The notes beneath the pieces are model-generated. The model worked only from the letters and a program-made list of their open reading frames with translations, had not been told where the DNA came from and searched no databases. The position numbers were made by a program, and so were the translations under genes. 64,000 bases of DNA, from assembly GCA_963773665.1 (NCBI GenBank), contig CAVZBZ010000001.1:1364001-1428000 (forward strand), given 5' to 3'. Each line of letters opens with the position of its first letter. Position 1 is the first letter of the stretch. Positions 44,007-52,216 of the stretch are shown here, piece by piece. The DNA is from DATJLY01 sp963773665. Its GTDB lineage: Bacteria; Pseudomonadota; Alphaproteobacteria; ATCC43930; CGMCC-115725.

Positions 44007-44342
44007 TCAGCGCTTGCCCGGATTGGGGCTGAAATGCTCGGGGTACTTGCCGGTGACGTCCTTCCATTCGTCGGCATCGTCCGGCGCCTTACCCTTTCGG
44101 GTGATGTTGGGCCAGGTGGCCGAATATTGCCGGTTCAGTTCGAGGAAGGCCTCGGCCTTTTGCTCGCTGTCCGGGACGATCGCCTCGACCGGGCATTCGG
44201 GCTCGCAAACGCCGCAATCGATGCACTCGTCAGGGTGAATGACAAGCATGTTCTCGCCTTCGTAGAAGCAGTCCACCGGACAGACTTCGACGCAGTCCAT
44301 ATATTTGCACTTGATGCAGGACTCGAGAACGACGTAGGTCAT
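44007..44342 (-). CDS. fdxA: 7Fe ferredoxin FdxA
   Basis: 111 residues. The N-terminal half carries the cysteines for a [3Fe-4S] and a [4Fe-4S] cluster: SCIKCKYMDCVEVCPVDCF (Cys9 to Cys25) and ECIDCGVCEPECPVEAI (Cys40 to Cys50). The C-terminal helix-rich tail (FLELNRQYSATWPNITRKG) is typical of the Azotobacter FdI-like alphaproteobacterial FdxA. It is a cytosolic electron carrier of unknown partner. Next to carD, but both are 36 kb from the helicase-S4 pair that often precedes them. Confidence 0.93.
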   Translation of the reverse strand: MTYVVLESCIKCKYMDCVEVCPVDCFYEGENMLVIHPDECIDCGVCEPECPVEAIVPDSEQKAEAFLELNRQYSATWPNITRKGKAPDDADEWKDVTGKYPEHFSPNPGKR

Positions 44343-44372
44343 GGCGCAATTCTCTTCCGTTGCGTGGCCGCC

Positions 44373-44840
44373 TCATTCTTCCTCTTGAAGCCCGAGCCGG
44401 GCGAGCACGCGCAGGCGGGCCTCGCCGCGCTCGTGGTCGGACACGTCGATGAGGCCGCCGATGCGGCGGAGCACGCTGTCCTCGAGCGGATCGAGCACCC
44501 CGTCGGCATAGGCCACCTCCCACAATAGCTCGATCACGTCGAGACGCCGCTCGCGCGGCAGGCGGTCGTTGATGGTACGGGCGAAGCCGAACAGCTGGGC
44601 CGAGTCATCGGCGCGACGTTCGGCCGCGGCCTCGAGCGCGTCGGCCTCTTCGGCCGAGAGGCCGAAGCGGCGCTCGAGCAGCTGTCGGATCAGGCGGCGT
44701 TCCGCCTCGTCCAGGCTGTTGTCGACTGCCGCGATCTCGACAAGCAGCGCGGCGACTGCGATTTCGAGCTCGTCCCTGTGGTTTCCCGCGACCTCGCGCC
44801 CCGCCCCCTCCTCGAACAACGCCCGCAAGCGATCGAACAT
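44373..44840 (-). CDS. TerB-family protein
   Basis: 155 residues from MFDRLRALFEEGAGREV. The all-helical TerB-like fold shows in LEIAVAALLVEIAAVDNSLDEAERRLIRQLLERRFGLS and ELLWEVAYADGVLDPLEDSVLRRIGGLIDVS, with paired acidic residues typical of the family. TerB proteins are linked to tellurite resistance and stress responses, but the stand-alone short form is uncharacterised. An upstream in-frame extension runs into the repeat array and is not part of the protein. It is 30 bp upstream of fdxA. Confidence 0.85.
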   Translation of the reverse strand: MFDRLRALFEEGAGREVAGNHRDELEIAVAALLVEIAAVDNSLDEAERRLIRQLLERRFGLSAEEADALEAAAERRADDSAQLFGFARTINDRLPRERRLDVIELLWEVAYADGVLDPLEDSVLRRIGGLIDVSDHERGEARLRVLARLGLQEEE

Positions 44841-44922
44841 ATGCGCTCCGTACCATGCGCGCCGACGCCGTTCAACCCCAGCAAAAGTGAGGATAATCGC
44901 CGAAATTGCGGCGCCGCGCAGC

Positions 44923-45116
44923 CAATTGGGTTCGTTCGGTAAAAGCGGCGCCGCGTTCCCCGGCGGCTCGGCCGAGGGACGCGAAATTGGGTTCGTTTCG
45001 CAGAATCGCCCCGGGGCCCCACGGCAGGACGACGGCGGGCCGAAATTGGGTTCGTTCGGTAGAAACGCCGCGCACCGCCCGACGCTACGGCGGGACGCGA
45101 AATTGGGTTCGTTTCG
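44923..45116. repeat. Four-copy array of the AAATTGGGTTCGTT interspersed repeat
   Basis: Copies start at about 44923, 44984, 45043 and 45100. Each has the core AATTGGGTTCGTT, and the ends alternate: copies 1 and 3 continue CGGTA, copies 2 and 4 continue TCGCA. Spacing is 61, 59 and 57 bp, and the 40-bp spacers are GC-rich with local inverted repeats (for example GGCCGAG, CCCCGGGGCCCC). On the minus strand the three frames read NEPNF, ETNPIS and KRTQF, strings I recall from spurious ORFs in many alphaproteobacterial genomes. With the flanks it fills 44841-45226, which holds no gene. Confidence 0.75.
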
Positions 45117-45226
45117 CAATTTTCGCTCGGCACCTCACCCTCACCCTCACCCCCCACCCCGCGCGGAGAGGGAGTTTTGTACGTATTATATTGGGTGTGT
45201 GCGTACAGAGCGCAAGGGTCGGCCAG

Positions 45227-45400
45227 CTACGTTTTCTCGGCGAGCGTGCGGACCTTCCCCTCGATGTGCTCGGCGAGCTTGAGGCGCGCGTCGCGCGCCG
45301 CCTCGCTGCCGGCGACCTTGGCCCAGCTTCGATACCATTGCGCGAGCCTCTTCAAGTGCTCGATCTCGCGCAGCGTGCTGATGTCGCCCTCGGCGTCCAT
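45227..45400 (-). CDS. 57-residue conserved-looking helical protein
   Basis: The frame runs from MDAEGDISTLREIEHLKRLA through QWYRSWAKVAGSEAARDARL to VRTLAEKT. It is amphipathic and helical throughout, unlike shadow frames. I recall similar small proteins (HLKRLAQWYRAWA-like) in alphaproteobacteria but know no function. An imperfect FNR/FixK box lies 36-49 bp upstream. No clear Shine-Dalgarno is seen. Confidence 0.6.
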   Translation of the reverse strand: MDAEGDISTLREIEHLKRLAQWYRSWAKVAGSEAARDARLKLAEHIEGKVRTLAEKT

Positions 45401-45435
45401 GGCCGGCCAGAATGCGCCGGCGGCGGGACGGCACC

Positions 45436-45449
45436 TTGATATGGATCAC
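45436..45449 (-). promoter_or_regulatory. FNR/FixK-like box, one mismatch, between divergent genes
   Basis: TTGATATGGATCAC on the plus strand, nine of ten bases. On the minus strand a -41.5 placement gives a start at about 45401, one base before the ATG of the 57-residue gene, but the -10 (CATTCT) is poor. On the plus strand no -10 is seen for the EamA gene. Confidence 0.35.
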
Positions 45450-45525
45450 CCTGTCCTAAAGGAGCCGCGATCCCCTGCCAAAATTTTAATCACTGTGACG
45501 CATTCTAACGGGGCAGAACTCGGGG

Positions 45526-46470
45526 GTGCCAGTCGTGTCGGTCACGACGACAGGTGCAGCGGCCGGGCTGCCGGCGGGCAGGGCCGGCGGCGGCGGATCG
45601 TCCGCGTCCGCGGCCTGGTCGGTGCGCGCCGCGGCGGCGCTTACCATCCTGCTGTTCGCGCTGACGCCGGTCACGACACGGCTCGCCGGGGCGCAGATCC
45701 CGGGCGTCACGGTCGGTGTCCTGCGTATCGTCGGCTCCGGCCTGTTCGCCTTTCCGCTCCTTCTGCTGTGCCGCGTGCCGGTCCCGGCCGAGACCGAGAG
45801 CTGGACGCTTTTGCTCATCTCGTCGGTCGGCAGCTTCGCCGGTTTTCCGCTGCTGTTCAGCATCGGCGTGCAGCTCACCTCGGCGTCCCATGCCGGGCTC
45901 ATCATGGCGACGATGCCGCTCCTCACCGGCATTCTGGGTCTCGTCATGGAGCGCCGCCGGCCGCGCGCCCTATGGTTTGCCGGCACGTTCGTCGCGTTTG
46001 CCGGCGAGGCCTTGCTGATGACGCACGGCGCGGCGGAGTCCAGCTCGCTTGCGGGCGACACGATCGTGCTCGTGGCCTGTTTGATGTGCGCCTGCGGCTT
46101 CGCAGCCGGCGGGCGGCTCGCGCAGCGGATCGATCCGCTGGCGGCGACGCTCTGGGCGATCGCGGTCGCGAGCCTCGGCTTCCTGCCGGCGGCGGTGCTG
46201 ATGGTCGGCACGGTCGATTGGCCGGCGCTCGCGCCGCTGACGTGGGCAGCACTGCTGCACATCACCCTCGGAGCGAGCGTGCTTGCCTATGTCTCGTGGT
46301 TCTGGGCGCTCTCGCGCGGCGGCATCGCGCGCGTCGCCGCGTTCCAGTTCGCGCAGCCGGCGCTCGTATTCGTCTTTGCGGCGCTCATCCTCGGCGAGCA
46401 CCTGCCGCCGCAGCTCCTTTTCGCGAGCATCGTCGTGGTCGGCGGCATCGCGCTCGCGCGGCGCGGCTAG
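45526..46470 (+). CDS. EamA/DMT-family transporter
   Basis: 314 residues from a GTG. Ten hydrophobic helices in two EamA repeats: LLFALTPVTTRLAGAQIPGV opens the first and GDTIVLVACLMCACGFAAGG the second, with FQFAQPALVFVFAALILGEHL at the end. These permeases export metabolites such as amino acids or take up sugars and nucleotides. The first 30 residues are Gly/Ala-rich and poorly conserved, and a second GTG lies at 45535. It precedes the surface-glycan genes on the same strand but is separated by about 55 bp. Confidence 0.85.
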   Translation: MPVVSVTTTGAAAGLPAGRAGGGGSSASAAWSVRAAAALTILLFALTPVTTRLAGAQIPGVTVGVLRIVGSGLFAFPLLLLCRVPVPAETESWTLLLISSVGSFAGFPLLFSIGVQLTSASHAGLIMATMPLLTGILGLVMERRRPRALWFAGTFVAFAGEALLMTHGAAESSSLAGDTIVLVACLMCACGFAAGGRLAQRIDPLAATLWAIAVASLGFLPAAVLMVGTVDWPALAPLTWAALLHITLGASVLAYVSWFWALSRGGIARVAAFQFAQPALVFVFAALILGEHLPPQLLFASIVVVGGIALARRG

Positions 46471-46525
46471 CCCACATCGCGCCGGCCTTGTAGCGAATGC
46501 CGCGATCTTTGCTATGGTGGCCGCA

Positions 46526-47683
46526 ATGGCGCGCGGTCGGGTGGTGGTGCTGCATTTTGTCGGGCAGATGCCGTTGGCGGGCATCGCTTGGCAGGCGATC
46601 CAATATCTCGCCGGACTCGAGCGGCTCGGATTCGAGGCGTGGTATGTCGAGGACCACGGCGCCAATCCATACGATCCGCGCGCCAACAGCGTCGTCATGG
46701 ACCCGGCCTACAATGTCGAATACCTGGCGCGCGCCATGGCGGAACACGGGCTCGCTGCGCGCTGGGCCTATTGGGACGCGATCAACGATGTCTATCACGG
46801 CCTGTCGCGCGAAAGCGTGGCGGCGCTCTATCGCGAGAGCGATGCGCTTTTGAACCTGTGCGGCGCGACGCGGCTCAGGGACGAGCACATGGAATGCCCG
46901 GTCCGCGCCATGATCGACACCGACCCGGTGTACGAGCAGATCAAGTACGCCAATGCCGACCTCGATGCGCGCGCATATCTCGACGCGCACACGCACTTCT
47001 TCACCTATGGCGAGAATGTCGGCGGGCCGGGCTGGATCGTGCCGCTGTGCGGTGTGCCGTGGCAGGGGACGCGGCCGCCCGTCGTGCTCGATCTGTGGCC
47101 GGCGGCGGATGGCCCCGGCGACTGCTGGACCACGATCGCGACCTGGGAGAACAAGGGCAAGAACATCGCATTCGGCGGCGAGACCTATGTCTGGTCGAAG
47201 CACGTCAATTTCCTGCGCGTGCTCGACGTGCCGAAGGAGGCGCGCGGCCCGTTCGAGATGGCGATGCTGCCGCCTTCGCCCGAAATCGAGCGCCAGGTGC
47301 GCGCGGCCGGCTGGCGCATCACGGATCCGCGGCCAGTCTCCGCCGGGATGGACGAGTACGCCGATTTCATCCGGCGCTCGCGCGGCGAGTTCACCGTGGC
47401 GAAGGACATCTATGTGCGGCCCGAGAGCGGCTGGTTCAGCGACCGCAGCGTGTGCTACCTCGCCTCGGGCCGGCCGGTGGTGACGATGGCGACCGGCTGG
47501 AGCCGGTTCTATCCCTCGGGCGAGGGGCTTTTGGAATATCGCGACCGGGCCGGGGCATTGGCCGCGCTTGCCTCCGTGGAGGCCGATTACCCGCGCCATG
47601 CGCGCGCCGCGCGCGACGTGGCTACGGAATATTTCGCAAGCGCCCCCGTTCTTACCAAGCTCTTGGCGGGAATGGGGTTATGA
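46526..47683 (+). CDS. Putative GT-B-like glycosyltransferase (CgeB-like C-terminus)
   Basis: 385 residues. The N-terminus VVVLHFVGQMPLAGIAWQAIQYLAGLERLG has a Rossmann-like start, followed by YVEDHGANPYDPRANSVVMD. The C-terminal segment KDIYVRPESGWFSDRSVCYLASGRPVVTMATGWSRF resembles the nucleotide-sugar-binding part of CgeB-like GT-B glycosyltransferases. An earlier ATG at 46514 is in frame. The stop overlaps the start of the next gene (ATGA), and the products that follow are membrane and sugar enzymes, which supports a glycan role. The donor and acceptor are unknown. Confidence 0.65.
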   Translation: MARGRVVVLHFVGQMPLAGIAWQAIQYLAGLERLGFEAWYVEDHGANPYDPRANSVVMDPAYNVEYLARAMAEHGLAARWAYWDAINDVYHGLSRESVAALYRESDALLNLCGATRLRDEHMECPVRAMIDTDPVYEQIKYANADLDARAYLDAHTHFFTYGENVGGPGWIVPLCGVPWQGTRPPVVLDLWPAADGPGDCWTTIATWENKGKNIAFGGETYVWSKHVNFLRVLDVPKEARGPFEMAMLPPSPEIERQVRAAGWRITDPRPVSAGMDEYADFIRRSRGEFTVAKDIYVRPESGWFSDRSVCYLASGRPVVTMATGWSRFYPSGEGLLEYRDRAGALAALASVEADYPRHARAARDVATEYFASAPVLTKLLAGMGL

Positions 47684-49353
47684 GCCGCGCGTTCACCTCG
47701 CTTGGCGCCGGACGGCGGTTCGAGCATCTGGCCATGCCGGCGGCGCGCGTGCTGTGGGACCGGCTTGCCGTCGCGCTGTTCGTGGCGGCGGCGGCGCTTG
47801 TCGTCCTGACCTTCGACCAGTACGGAGTGACCTGGGACGAGGACGCGATCAACTGGTACGGCGTCTTCGCGCTCAGCTACTACCTCTCGCATTTCCACGA
47901 TCTGCGCGCGCTGTCGTTCCTCGACCTCACCAATTACGGCGCGGCCTTCGACATGAGCGCCGCGGCGCTCAATCTCGTGTCGCCGTTCGGCACATACGAG
48001 ACGCGGCATCTCCTCAACGGCTTCGTCGGCGTCACGGGCCTCATCGGCGTGTGGAAGCTCGCGCGCGAGGTGGGCGGCGCGCGCGCGGGCTTCATCGCCG
48101 CGCTCTTCCTTTTGCTCACGCCCAACTATTACGGCCAGATGTTCAACAACCCGAAGGACATTCCCTTCGCGGCGGGCATGACCTGGTCGCTCTATTTCAT
48201 GGTGCGGCTCGTGCCGGAGCTGCCGCGCGCGGCGCCGTCCGCGCTCGCGAAGCTCGCGCTGGCCGCGGGGCTCACCATGGGCGTGCGCGTCGGCGGGCTT
48301 TTGGCGCTTGCCTATTTCGGCCTGCTGCTGCTGTTGTGGGGCACGTGGCGCGCGCTCGAGGCGCGCAGCCTGCGCGCCTGGCTGTCGCTCGGGCTTGTGC
48401 TCTTCGCCCGCGCCTTCGCGCCGGTGGCGCTCGTTTCGTATGGCGTGATGCTGTTCTTCTGGCCGTGGGCGCAGCAGGCCCCCATCGCCAATCCGCTGGC
48501 GGCGCTCGCCGCCTTCTCGCACCAGGCGTTTCCCTATCCGACGCTGTTCGCCGGCAGCTACATGCTGCCGGACAAGCTGCCCTGGATCTATCTGCCGGTG
48601 CACATCCTCATTGCGCTGCCGGAGCTCGTGCTGCTGCTGCTCGCGGCGGCGCCGGTCGCGGCGTGGATGGCGCTCGCCCGCACGCCCTTGGCGCTCGAGC
48701 GGTCGCGCAATCTCGCCGCCTTCATGCTGGGCTTCGCCGTGCTGTTCCCGGTGGGATATGCGATCGCGATCCACGCCATCCTGTTCGACGGCATGCGCCA
48801 CTTCATCTTCGTGCTGCCGCCCATCGCCGCGATCGCGGCGCTCGCAGCCGATGCGGGGATCGACCGGCTCCGGCGCGTGTCGTGGCGCAAACCCGCCTAT
48901 GCCGCGCTGGCACTCTATGGCGCTTATCACGTCGGCGTCATGGCGATGCTGCATCCCGACGAGTACGTCTATTACAACATGTTCGTGGGCGGCGTGCATG
49001 GCGCGCGCGGCCTGTTCAAGCTCGACTACTGGGCCAATTCCTATGCCGAGGCGGTGCAGGGGCTCGAGGATTACCTGCGCGCCGAATACGGGCCCGACTT
49101 CATGGACCACGACTTCACCGTCGCGGTGTGCGGGCCGCCCGGCTCGGCCGGATATTATTTCCCCAACAATTTCATCTACACGCCCGACCGCGAGGGGGCA
49201 CAGTTCTTCATCGCCTTCACCAAGGACGATTGCGACAAGGCGGTACCGGGCAAAGTGATCTACCGCGTGACCAGGCTCGACACGCTGCTCTCGCTCGTCA
49301 TCGACCGGCGCGAGCTTCTGGCGCGCACGCCGCGCTTTCCGGGCAGCCCGTGA
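47680..49353 (+). CDS. GT39-like membrane glycosyltransferase (PMT family)
   Basis: 557 residues with about ten to eleven hydrophobic helices. The first periplasmic loop holds DQYGVTWDEDAINWYGVF, with the acidic pair typical of GT-C enzymes, then LTPNYYGQMFNNPKDIPFAAGMTWSLYFMVR near residue 150, where GT39 enzymes have a conserved NPK motif. The enzyme would transfer a sugar from a polyprenyl phosphate to protein or lipid at the periplasmic face. A C-terminal soluble part (about 440-557) is of unknown function. It fits with the polyprenyl-phosphate GT2 enzyme two genes downstream. Confidence 0.8.
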   Translation: MSRAFTSLGAGRRFEHLAMPAARVLWDRLAVALFVAAAALVVLTFDQYGVTWDEDAINWYGVFALSYYLSHFHDLRALSFLDLTNYGAAFDMSAAALNLVSPFGTYETRHLLNGFVGVTGLIGVWKLAREVGGARAGFIAALFLLLTPNYYGQMFNNPKDIPFAAGMTWSLYFMVRLVPELPRAAPSALAKLALAAGLTMGVRVGGLLALAYFGLLLLLWGTWRALEARSLRAWLSLGLVLFARAFAPVALVSYGVMLFFWPWAQQAPIANPLAALAAFSHQAFPYPTLFAGSYMLPDKLPWIYLPVHILIALPELVLLLLAAAPVAAWMALARTPLALERSRNLAAFMLGFAVLFPVGYAIAIHAILFDGMRHFIFVLPPIAAIAALAADAGIDRLRRVSWRKPAYAALALYGAYHVGVMAMLHPDEYVYYNMFVGGVHGARGLFKLDYWANSYAEAVQGLEDYLRAEYGPDFMDHDFTVAVCGPPGSAGYYFPNNFIYTPDREGAQFFIAFTKDDCDKAVPGKVIYRVTRLDTLLSLVIDRRELLARTPRFPGSP

Positions 49354-49360
49354 GGGCGGA

Positions 49361-50101
49361 GTGGAGCCGCGCGAATACCAGCGCCTCGCCGCATCGGAAG
49401 AGCGGATGTGGTGGTTCCGCGGCCTCCACGCCAATCTTTTGGCGGCGTGGCGCAGCCGGACGGGGGCGACAGGGAATGTGCGCCTGCTCGATGCCGGCTG
49501 CGGCACGGGCGGCTTCCTCAAACGCCTGCGCGACTCCGTGCCCGGTGCGCTCGTCTGCGGCGTCGAGCTCGACCGCGCTGCGGCGCGCCTCGCGCGCGAC
49601 AAAAGCGGTGCCGCGATCGTCGCCGGATCGGTCGAGCGCCTGCCCTTCGCCGATGGCGCATTCGATGCGGTGTTCAGCGCCGACGTGCTGTGCCACCGCG
49701 GCGTCGCGCAAGAGAGCGCGCTTGCCGAATTCCGGCGCTGTCTCAGGCCGGGCGGCGTGCTGGTGCTGAACCTGCCGGCCTATCGCTGGCTGTTCTCGGC
49801 GCACGATATTGCCGTGGACAATGTCCGCCGCTATGGCGCGGGCGAGGTGCGCGATGCGCTTGCCGGCGCCGGGTTCGCGGCAACCCGGCTCGCGCACTGG
49901 AACAGCATCCTCTTTCCGCTGATGGTGCTGCGGCGTAAGATTCTTCGCGGCGCAGCGGGCAGCGCCAGCGACGTCGGTCTTCTGCCGGCGCCGCTCGAGC
50001 GTCTGTTCTTCGCCTGCGTCGCGTTCGAGGCCGCGCTTGCCGCCTGCGGCCTCGCTCTTCCCTGGGGCGGCTCGATCCTGGCGACGGCGGTGAAGCCATG
50101 A
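49361..50101 (+). CDS. Class I SAM-dependent methyltransferase
   Basis: 246 residues from a GTG. Motif I is LLDAGCGTGGFLKRL near residue 42, followed by VCGVELD, GSVERLPFADGAFDAVFSADVL near 90 and LRPGGVLVLNLPAY near 130. The C-terminus has a hydrophobic stretch (LFFACVAFEAALAACGLALP), which may bind the membrane, as in methyltransferases acting on polyprenyl-linked sugars. It begins 7 bp after the GT39 gene and overlaps the GT2 gene (ATGA). Confidence 0.85.
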   Translation: MEPREYQRLAASEERMWWFRGLHANLLAAWRSRTGATGNVRLLDAGCGTGGFLKRLRDSVPGALVCGVELDRAAARLARDKSGAAIVAGSVERLPFADGAFDAVFSADVLCHRGVAQESALAEFRRCLRPGGVLVLNLPAYRWLFSAHDIAVDNVRRYGAGEVRDALAGAGFAATRLAHWNSILFPLMVLRRKILRGAAGSASDVGLLPAPLERLFFACVAFEAALAACGLALPWGGSILATAVKP

Positions 50102-51075
50102 CGCGCGAGACCTTGGCGCTCAGCATCGTGATCCCGGTCTATAACGGCGCGGGCTCGGTCGGCGAGCTTGTCGGCGCGCTCGAGGAGCTCGACGTGCCGG
50201 CCGGACACGAGATCATCCTGGTCAACGACGGCAGCCCGGACGACAGCCTCGCCGTGTGCCGCCGCCTCGTCAAAGCGGCGCGGGTGCCGATGATGCTCGT
50301 CAATCTCGCGCGCAACTACGGCGAGCACAACGCAGTGATGGCGGGCCTGCGCCATGCACAGGGCGCGCACGTCATCACCATGGACGACGATCTGCAAAAT
50401 CCGCCGGGCGAGGTGCTGCGGCTGCTGCGCTATGCGCAGACCAGCGGCAAGGACGTGATCTATACGCGCTATGCCCAGAAATTCCACGCCTCGTGGCGCA
50501 ATCTCGCAAGCCGCCTCAGCAACCGCGTCGCCGATTTCGTGCTCGAAAAACCCAAGGGGCTTTATCTCTCGAGCTTCCGCTGCATGACCCATTTCGTGGT
50601 GCGCGCGATCTGCGACTACGAGGGGCCGTTCCCTTACGTCGACGGTCTCGTCATGCAGGTGACGCAGAGCATCGGCGAGCTCGAGGTCGAGCATCTGCCG
50701 CGCATGGCCGGGCGCAGCAACTACACGATCCGGCGGCTGGTGCGGCTGTGGCTCAATCTGTTCGTCAATTTCTCGGTGATGCCGCTCAGGATCTCGACCT
50801 TGAGCGGCTTCGGCCTGAGCGTCCTGGGCCTCTTTGGCTTCGCGTGGGTGGTGGCCGAGGCGCTCATCTACGAGACGCCGCCCGGCTGGGCCTCGCTCGC
50901 CGCCGCGGTGCTGCTGCTCTCGGGCGTGCAGCTTTTGATCCTCGGCCTCATCGGCGAATATCTCGGGCGCCTCTATCTCACTCTCAACCGCAAGCCGCAG
51001 GCGATCGTGCGCGAGATCGTGCGCAGCGAGCCGGTGCGCGCGCCCGAGGAGGCCGTCGCCGGCCGTACCGCGTGA
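50098..51075 (+). CDS. Glycosyltransferase family 2, polyprenyl-phosphate type (ArnC/DPM1-like)
   Basis: 325 residues. The GT-A domain has LSIVIPVYNGAGSVGELV, ILVNDGSPDDS near residue 42 and ITMDDDLQNPPGEV near 95, the metal-binding DXD. Two C-terminal helices (about 235-257 and 268-290) anchor it in the membrane. Enzymes of this type make polyprenyl-phosphate mannose, glucose or aminoarabinose, which GT-C enzymes like the GT39 protein upstream use as donor. Confidence 0.9.
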   Translation: MTRETLALSIVIPVYNGAGSVGELVGALEELDVPAGHEIILVNDGSPDDSLAVCRRLVKAARVPMMLVNLARNYGEHNAVMAGLRHAQGAHVITMDDDLQNPPGEVLRLLRYAQTSGKDVIYTRYAQKFHASWRNLASRLSNRVADFVLEKPKGLYLSSFRCMTHFVVRAICDYEGPFPYVDGLVMQVTQSIGELEVEHLPRMAGRSNYTIRRLVRLWLNLFVNFSVMPLRISTLSGFGLSVLGLFGFAWVVAEALIYETPPGWASLAAAVLLLSGVQLLILGLIGEYLGRLYLTLNRKPQAIVREIVRSEPVRAPEEAVAGRTA

Positions 51076-51088
51076 GCGCGGGCGAAGG

Positions 51089-52216
51089 TCAGGCGATCTC
51101 GCGCAACGCCTCGAGCAGCGCGACCGCGACGGCTTCCGCGCGCGCCGCCCCAAGCTCGGGGAAGATCGGCAGGCTCAGCACCGAGGCGGCGGCGCGCTCG
51201 CTCTCGGCAAGGCCGCCGGGCGCCACCGCGACGCGGCCGCGATAGGCCTCCTGCACATGGACCGGCACCGGGTAATGGACGAGCGTGCCGATCCCCTTTG
51301 CAGCAAGCCGTTCGCGCAAGGAATCGCGCGCGGGATGGCGCACGACATATTGGTGGAAGACGTGCGTCGCGTCCGCGCGCCGCGCCGGAAGCTCGAGCGC
51401 CGCACCTTCGAGCCGCGCGTCGTAGAGGTTCGCCACCGCCGCGCGCGCGCGATTTTCGGCGTCGAGTGCGGGAAGCTTTGCGCCGAGCACCGCCGCCTGG
51501 AGCGGATCGAGCCGCGAGTTCATGCCGGGCACGGCGCTCACATAGCGCTCGCGCCAGCCATATTCGCGGATTTCTCGAACGCGCGCGGCGAGCGCGGCAT
51601 CGTTCGTCGTGACCGCGCCGCCATCGCCCAAGGCGCCCAGATTCTTGGTCGGATAGAAGCTGAAAGCGGCGATGTCGCCGAACGTGCCGAGAAGCTGCCC
51701 ATGAAGCCGCGCGCCGTGCGCCTGGGCGCAATCCTCGACGATGCGCGCCCCGTGCCGGCGCGCGAGATCGAGGATCGCGTCGAGATCGGCCGCCTGGCCG
51801 TAAAGATGCACCGGGATCACCGCGGCGATGCGCCCGGGCGGCGCCGCGAACGCGCGCGCAAGCGCGGCCGGATCGAGCGTCAGGGCGCCGGGCTCGACAT
51901 CGACGAGAAGCGGCCGTGCGCCGGCAAGCTCGATCGCCGCCACCGTCGCAACCGCGGTGTGCGATACGGTCGCGACATAGTCCCCGCCGCCCACGCCCAT
52001 CGCCCGGAGCGCGAGCACGAGCGCGTCCGTGCCGCTTGCCACGCCCACGGCGTGCGCCGCGCCGATGAAGGCGGCGAAGCTTTGCTCGAATTGTTCGACC
52101 TCGGGCCCGAGAATGTAGCGCCCGCTGTCGAGCACGCGCGCGATCGCCGCGTCGATGGCCGCGCGATGCGCGAGATAGTTCGCGCGCGGGTCGGTCTGCG
52201 GGATGGACTGGGGCAT
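51089..52216 (-). CDS. DegT/DnrJ/EryC1/StrS-family sugar aminotransferase
   Basis: 375 residues. The PLP lysine lies in FSFYPTKNLGALGDGGAVTT near residue 190. The N-terminal YILGPEVEQFEQSFAAFIGAAHAVGVASGTDALVLAL and IPVHLYGQAADLD segments are standard. The enzyme aminates a keto sugar nucleotide. It is coupled by TGATG to the upstream epimerase gene and is convergent with the GT2 gene, so the two transcripts together supply and transfer an amino sugar, by inference. Confidence 0.9.
   Translation of the reverse strand: MPQSIPQTDPRANYLAHRAAIDAAIARVLDSGRYILGPEVEQFEQSFAAFIGAAHAVGVASGTDALVLALRAMGVGGGDYVATVSHTAVATVAAIELAGARPLLVDVEPGALTLDPAALARAFAAPPGRIAAVIPVHLYGQAADLDAILDLARRHGARIVEDCAQAHGARLHGQLLGTFGDIAAFSFYPTKNLGALGDGGAVTTNDAALAARVREIREYGWRERYVSAVPGMNSRLDPLQAAVLGAKLPALDAENRARAAVANLYDARLEGAALELPARRADATHVFHQYVVRHPARDSLRERLAAKGIGTLVHYPVPVHVQEAYRGRVAVAPGGLAESERAAASVLSLPIFPELGAARAEAVAVALLEALREIA

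Noticed and set aside
44923..45116. CRISPR array
   Set aside because: Repeats are only about 17 bp, alternate between two end types, spacers are palindromic and GC-rich, and no cas genes are near.
44840..45119. N-terminal extension of the TerB protein
   Set aside because: The extra 93 codons translate the interspersed repeat array (NEPNF, ETNPIS) and are not part of the TerB fold.
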